This document shows positions 4,397-7,678 of a DNA stretch of 7,678 nt, one piece after another; within the stretch, counting starts at the first letter, position 1, and the number at the start of each line of letters is the position of its first letter. This DNA is from Candidatus Liptonbacteria bacterium RIFCSPLOWO2_01_FULL_53_13. Lineage in GTDB: Bacteria > Patescibacteriota > Minisyncoccia > UBA6257 > 2-01-FULL-56-20. The position numbers and the translations under genes are program-made. The notes under the pieces were generated by a model. The model was not told where the DNA came from. It searched no databases and worked only from the letters and a program-made list of their open reading frames with translations. The stretch is taken from the NCBI GenBank assembly GCA_001818895.1, contig MHLB01000022.1, positions 1,642-9,319 on the forward strand, written 5' to 3'.

Positions 4397-6982
4397 CTAG
4401 GTCTCATTAGTTGTTAGTTGAAAGTCCTCCCCTTGCACCCTAAGCACCACCTTACTTCCCCGCGCGAGTTCTTTCCTCAGAATTTTTTCCGCCAAAAGCG
4501 CGCGTACGTGTTCCTCAATCACCCTGCGCAGGGGACGCGCCCCGAACGCGGGGTCAAACCCCAATTCCGCAATGCGCGCGACCGCCTCGGGAGACGCGGA
4601 AAACATAATGCCCTGCTCCGAGAGCGTCCGCCCAAGCTCCTGCAGGTTAAGCTCGGCGATGGAGAGCACATCCTCGCGGCCCAGGTTTTTGAACACCACG
4701 ATGCGCGAGAACCGGTTCAGAAGTTCGGGGCGGAACACGTCGGTAAGCCGCCGCTTCAGGTCGTCCGCAATATCGCTCATTGATTTCCCTTCTTCAAGCG
4801 CGCGGTTGATAATGTCCGAATGCGCGTTTGAGGTCGCGATGATGACCGTGTTCTGGAAATCCACCGTGCGCCCGAAGCTGTCGGTCAGGCGCCCGTCGTC
4901 CAATGTCTGGAGGAAGAGGTTCAAGATGTCGGGCGCCGCTTTTTCAAATTCATCAAGAAGCACGACGGCGTAGGGCTTCTCGCGTATGGCATCGGTGAGC
5001 GTTCCCGTCATTTTCCCGTCGGGCGAGCCGATAAACCGGTGCACGCTCTCGGCATCCTGATATTCCGTCATATCAAACCGCACGAGCGCTTTTTGGTCGC
5101 CGAATTGCACTTTCGCCACGATCTTTGAGAGTTCCGTTTTCCCCACGCCGGTCGGTCCCACAAAAAGGAAACTTGCGATGGGCCCCCCCGGCCGCGCCAG
5201 CCCGCTCCGGTATTCGCGAAGCGCGTTCGCCACCGCTTTCACGGCCTCTTCCTGGTCAATGAACCCCCGATGGATCACCTCCTCAAGGTGAAGAAGCGAT
5301 TCCGCTTCCGCATCGCCCGCTTCATGAATCGGCACATTCACCTTCCCCTCGGCGATAAGCACCACTTGCTCCGGCCCCACGGTTTTCTCTTCTTTTCTCC
5401 CCGCCGCCATCACCGCCTCCTTAAGCAGCTCGGAGGCGCTTCCCGGCAACGGCTTCGCGTGAAAATATTTTTTGGCAAGCCCCACCGCAGTACGCACCGC
5501 GCCGAAACTTATCTCCACCTTCGTTTCCGCTTCAAGCGCCACGGCTTCGTAGGTAAGAATGATTTCCGCTTCGTCCACGCCGATTTCCTGCATGATTATT
5601 TTTTCAAACAAACCCGTGAAGTCGCTGCGGGGCTCAATGAATTCCTTGAACTCGCGCGGGTACGTGGCGCCGATGACGGGGAATGCGTTGCTTGCAAGAA
5701 CGGGCGCAAGCGCGTCCGCCGCGGAGAGGTATGCGGTGCCCGATGTTTTCACGAGGTCGTGGATGTCCGGAATATAAAGGATGATGTTCCCCGCCGTGTT
5801 GATCTCGTCCACTACCGTTGCGAGCCGTTTTTGCATTTCGCCCTCGTTGGCGCCTGACACGAGATTGGAAAGGTGGAGCTCCACAAGCCGCTTGTCAAAA
5901 AGCGCGGGGGGCACCTTGTCTTTCGTAAGATCGTACGCGAGGCGCGCCACGAGCGTTTCTTTCCCTATGCCGGGGTCGCCCACGAGAAGCGCGTTCGGGT
6001 TCAAGGGGCGCGCAAGCGTGTCCTGAAGCCGGGCGTATTCCTCTTTGTGCCCGACGAGGAATCCGATATCGCCGTCGCGCGCAAGGTCGGTGAGGTCCGT
6101 GCTTATCCGGTCCAGGGCCGGCGTCGGGCGCGCGGTCCATGCGCGGTTCATCACGCGGTGGCGCACGATGCGCGACACACGATGGCGGGCGGTGCCTTTT
6201 GCGCGCGCGAGCGCCGCGGTAAAAAGGAACGCGGTGCGTATGTCGTGCGGAGAAAGTTTGTAGATATTGAAAAGCCGCGTCACGGGAGGGTCTTCGGCGT
6301 CGGGAAGCGCGGAGAAAAGGTCCGAAGTCTCAATGAATTTGTGCCCGCCGTTCCGCGCGATTTTGTAGGCGCGCGCGACAAGCGCGGTCAGCGCGTCGTC
6401 TGTCTTTTTGTCGTCATGCCGATCCTCTGCTTCCTTCTCCGTTTTCCCTTTTTCTTCTCTTTTTTCCCCTTCCAAAAACTCCTCCACGCGCGCCTTAAAT
6501 TCTTCCGGCGGCACATCAAGCCGGCGCAGGCATTCCCCTGTGTCGTTCCGCCCGAGGAGCTCCCGCGTGAGTGCGAGAAAAAAACTGTCTTGTGCAATCG
6601 CTCCGCGGTCGTGCGCTTTTTCAAGCGCCGCAAAAGCGGCGTGGCTCAAATACGGGGCGAGATTCACCCCCGCACCAGAATGAGCATCATCCGGTGATCC
6701 CGCAATGCTCGTTTGGTGTGGGGGTAAACGATCCGAAACTTCCGCGATCTCGGGAAGCGGACGGTCGCCCTCCCCGAAGTGCGCAAAGCGGTCAAGAAGA
6801 AAAAGCGCGAGAAACGCGCCGAGCCACCGGAGCCACGCCACGTCGGTCATGAGAAAGTCCGCGGCGGCGGCGATGAGAACGAATTCCGTGACATAGCCGA
6901 TGACGCGCACGAACATCCGCCCCATGAAGGTCATGTGGAGCCGGGGGTCGCTGAAGGTGAATGTTACTGGTTGTGTGTCCAT
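4397..6982 (-). CDS. Membrane-anchored Clp-type (ClpC/ClpB-like) AAA+ ATPase with degenerate first ring
   Basis: This 861-residue protein has two hydrophobic helices at about 24-44 and 48-64, a Clp N-type double repeat (about 107-170 and 196-256) split by a charged linker (171-196), and two AAA+ domains. AAA1 keeps Walker A GDPGIGKE (335-342, K341), but its Walker B is YIPDIHDL (403-410) where ILFIDEIH is expected. Its pore loop is GANEGEM instead of GAKYRGEF, and the arginine-finger segment is FTGLFEK instead of LERRF. AAA2 has Walker A GPTGVGKT (609-616), Walker B LLDEFEKA (675-682), sensor 1 N719, arginine finger R757 and sensor-2 GARPLRR (814-820). Its pore loop is shortened to SPDGKMTGT and lacks tyrosine. 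The coiled middle domain and an obvious ClpP-binding loop are absent. It probably acts on or at the membrane with the small membrane protein encoded upstream. No ribosome-binding site precedes the ATG. Confidence 0.9.
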   Translation of the reverse strand: MDTQPVTFTFSDPRLHMTFMGRMFVRVIGYVTEFVLIAAAADFLMTDVAWLRWLGAFLALFLLDRFAHFGEGDRPLPEIAEVSDRLPPHQTSIAGSPDDAHSGAGVNLAPYLSHAAFAALEKAHDRGAIAQDSFFLALTRELLGRNDTGECLRRLDVPPEEFKARVEEFLEGEKREEKGKTEKEAEDRHDDKKTDDALTALVARAYKIARNGGHKFIETSDLFSALPDAEDPPVTRLFNIYKLSPHDIRTAFLFTAALARAKGTARHRVSRIVRHRVMNRAWTARPTPALDRISTDLTDLARDGDIGFLVGHKEEYARLQDTLARPLNPNALLVGDPGIGKETLVARLAYDLTKDKVPPALFDKRLVELHLSNLVSGANEGEMQKRLATVVDEINTAGNIILYIPDIHDLVKTSGTAYLSAADALAPVLASNAFPVIGATYPREFKEFIEPRSDFTGLFEKIIMQEIGVDEAEIILTYEAVALEAETKVEISFGAVRTAVGLAKKYFHAKPLPGSASELLKEAVMAAGRKEEKTVGPEQVVLIAEGKVNVPIHEAGDAEAESLLHLEEVIHRGFIDQEEAVKAVANALREYRSGLARPGGPIASFLFVGPTGVGKTELSKIVAKVQFGDQKALVRFDMTEYQDAESVHRFIGSPDGKMTGTLTDAIREKPYAVVLLDEFEKAAPDILNLFLQTLDDGRLTDSFGRTVDFQNTVIIATSNAHSDIINRALEEGKSMSDIADDLKRRLTDVFRPELLNRFSRIVVFKNLGREDVLSIAELNLQELGRTLSEQGIMFSASPEAVARIAELGFDPAFGARPLRRVIEEHVRALLAEKILRKELARGSKVVLRVQGEDFQLTTNET

Positions 6983-6992
6983 CGTAAGTGTG

Positions 6993-7110
6993 ATGCTAAT
7001 CTACAAATCTCATGCTAATTGTGCGAATTGCTAATGGGTAAGATTCTCGCAAATGGCATCGTTGCATTATTCGCAATTTGTAGATTCGCATAAAATTCGC
7101 GGATTGGCAT
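6993..7110. repeat. AT-rich repeat spacer with a 16-bp inverted repeat
   Basis: ATGCTAATCTACAAAT (6993-7008) and ATTTGTAGATTCGCAT (7076-7091) are inverted copies matching at 15 of 16 positions, 67 bases apart. Between and after them are further variants of GCTAAT, GCGAAT and TTCGCGGATTGGCAT. The spacer separates the membrane-protein gene from the AAA+ gene and forms the AAA+ leader, although no confident promoter or ribosome-binding site was found in it. Confidence 0.6.
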
Positions 7111-7466
7111 CAACTTTTCGGCAGATTATCAAACACGAAAAAGAGAACTATAAGCGGAAGCACGAGCCACGCAATATAGAGCGCGAGAAAACACGCTCCG
7201 ATGACGGCGTAAAGCGCCGCACCGATAATGACGCGCCCCGTGCGGAATACGATGCCGAACGCGCGCCCTGGGATGGAATAATCCTTATAGAGCGGTTCAA
7301 AAAAATGCGCGAGGGTGAGCCGGACGGCGAAGGTTTGGTCAAGGTTCTCAAGCGCCGAGACAAACCGGTGGATGAGCGCTTTTGATGCGTCCACGTACCA
7401 GTGATGGAAGAAATCAACCACGCGGAACATCCCCCTGTGCACCATATAGACCAAGGCGTAGTTCAT
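7110..7466 (-). CDS. Small membrane protein upstream of the AAA+ ATPase
   Basis: This 118-residue protein begins MNYALVYMVHRGMFRVVDFF. It has an amphipathic N-terminal half with HHWYVD (21-26) and FFEPLYKDYS (55-64), then a hydrophobic stretch at about 78-112 that can form one long helix or a two-helix hairpin broken at LVLP. No enzymatic motif is visible. I do not recognise a characterised family; the pairing with a membrane-anchored Clp-type ATPase on the same strand, 127 bases downstream, suggests a partner, adaptor or anchor. The frame is open back to 7520, but those 18 residues (MYPSTSSG...) come from a repeat. The ATG at 7466 is chosen because a strong extended -10 element lies 6 bases before it, implying a leaderless message. 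ATG codons at residues 8 and 13 are alternatives. Confidence 0.75.
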   Translation of the reverse strand: MNYALVYMVHRGMFRVVDFFHHWYVDASKALIHRFVSALENLDQTFAVRLTLAHFFEPLYKDYSIPGRAFGIVFRTGRVIIGAALYAVIGACFLALYIAWLVLPLIVLFFVFDNLPKS

Positions 7467-7472
7467 ATCATC

Positions 7473-7481
7473 ATTATAACA
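7473..7481 (-). promoter_or_regulatory. Extended -10 promoter of the membrane-protein gene, leaderless
   Basis: On the minus strand 7481-7473 reads TGTTATAAT, a perfect extended -10 (TG, one base, TATAAT). No good -35 hexamer is present at the usual distance, as is common for extended -10 promoters. Only 6 bases lie between the box and the ATG at 7466, so the transcript should begin at or beside the start codon. Confidence 0.7.
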
Positions 7482-7496
7482 GAATCCCCTATTATT

Positions 7497-7516
7497 TCCC
7501 GAGCTTGTCGAGGGAT
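7497..7516. repeat. Dispersed GAGCTTGTCGAGGGAT repeat, copy 2
   Basis: TCCCGAGCTTGTCGAGGGAT is an imperfect palindrome (CCC/GGG and CGA/TCG arms around GCTTG). It resembles the copy at 167-194. It lies just upstream of the extended -10 of the membrane-protein gene and after the stop of the upstream gene. Confidence 0.5.
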
Positions 7517-7532
7517 ACAATCCGCATATGAA

Positions 7533-7678
7533 TCAAAATAATCTCGCCTGCGGCAGCTTTCCCTCCGCGGGCTTTTTAGGAGCGTAGGCGGGAGGCAATT
7601 CCCCCGCGGCGCCCCCTTTTGCCACGATCTCCGGAAGTTTCTTGAAACTCTCGCGGAACTGGCCCATCGCCTCGTTGC
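7533..7678 (-). CDS. C-terminal end of an unrecognised protein (cut by window edge)
   Basis: The last 47 residues are visible, starting NEAMGQFRESFKKLPEIVAK and ending with AYAPKKPAEGKLPQARLF before a TGA at 7533-7535. The first 20 residues look like an amphipathic helix and the rest is a proline-, alanine- and lysine-rich tail, probably disordered. The frame is open to the window edge with GC-rich third positions, which supports coding. No family can be assigned from this tail. It lies upstream of, and on the same strand as, the membrane-protein gene, but that gene has its own promoter. Confidence 0.6.
   Translation of the reverse strand, partial: NEAMGQFRESFKKLPEIVAKGGAAGELPPAYAPKKPAEGKLPQARLF

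Noticed and set aside
5873..6697. Plus-strand open frame of 274 codons
   Set aside because: It is antisense to the AAA+ gene, and the long frame results from GC-rich third positions. The composition is rich in R, V and F with no motif.
7467..7520. N-terminal extension MYPSTSSG... of the membrane protein
   Set aside because: It translates the dispersed repeat and runs across the extended -10 promoter, so it is very unlikely to be transcribed as coding sequence.
1..7678. tRNA, rRNA or riboswitch genes
   Set aside because: No cloverleaf, rRNA-like segment or recognisable riboswitch core was seen by eye on either strand.

Overview
The window looks like a Patescibacteria/CPR genome, most likely Parcubacteria-like. 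I infer this from the gene set: a membrane-anchored, divergent Clp-type AAA+ ATPase beside a small membrane protein, a PolX with a PHP domain, a compact RelB/RelE-type pair, and a single-domain GIY-YIG gene. The promoters abutting start codons, the scarcity of Shine-Dalgarno sites and the many short GC-rich palindromic or tandem repeats fit the same picture. The lineage is an inference; there is no rRNA or other phylogenetic marker here.

Layout. Positions 1-713 (minus strand) hold the start of an MGMT/Ogt-type alkyltransferase gene, cut by the window edge, and upstream of it a Nudix hydrolase whose frame has no stop and runs through a repeat cluster into the MGMT gene. Positions 751-808 are a long palindromic repeat. 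Positions 815-1295 (plus) carry a promoter, a strong ribosome-binding site, a small unrecognised gene split by an apparent frameshift, and a large nested 3' stem-loop. Positions 1307-1885 (plus) are a toxin-antitoxin operon with a near-leaderless promoter overlapped by a dyad operator. Positions 1886-2165 are a convergent spacer with hairpins and perhaps a decayed gene. Positions 2166-3974 (minus) encode PolX, with a 30-bp in-frame insertion and an altered PHP motif. Positions 4027-4392 are a GIY-YIG endonuclease gene bracketed by inverted copies of a 27-bp palindrome. Positions 4397-6982 (minus) encode the Clp-like AAA+ protein, and 7110-7466 (minus) a small membrane protein with its own extended -10 promoter. 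Positions 7533-7678 (minus) are the 3' end of an unrecognised gene.

The membrane protein and the AAA+ ATPase are on the same strand and probably act together at the cytoplasmic membrane. The AAA+ protein keeps an intact second ATPase site, but its first site is degenerate, the expected pore-loop aromatics are missing from both rings, and there is no middle domain or obvious ClpP-binding loop. It is therefore probably not an ordinary unfoldase of the ClpC kind. PolX, the Nudix hydrolase and MGMT are DNA-repair or nucleotide-sanitation functions but do not form one operon.

The most interesting signals are the GIY-YIG gene framed by inverted palindromes, which resembles a small mobile unit; the short insertion in PolX flanked by an 8-bp direct repeat; and the divergent AAA+ protein.
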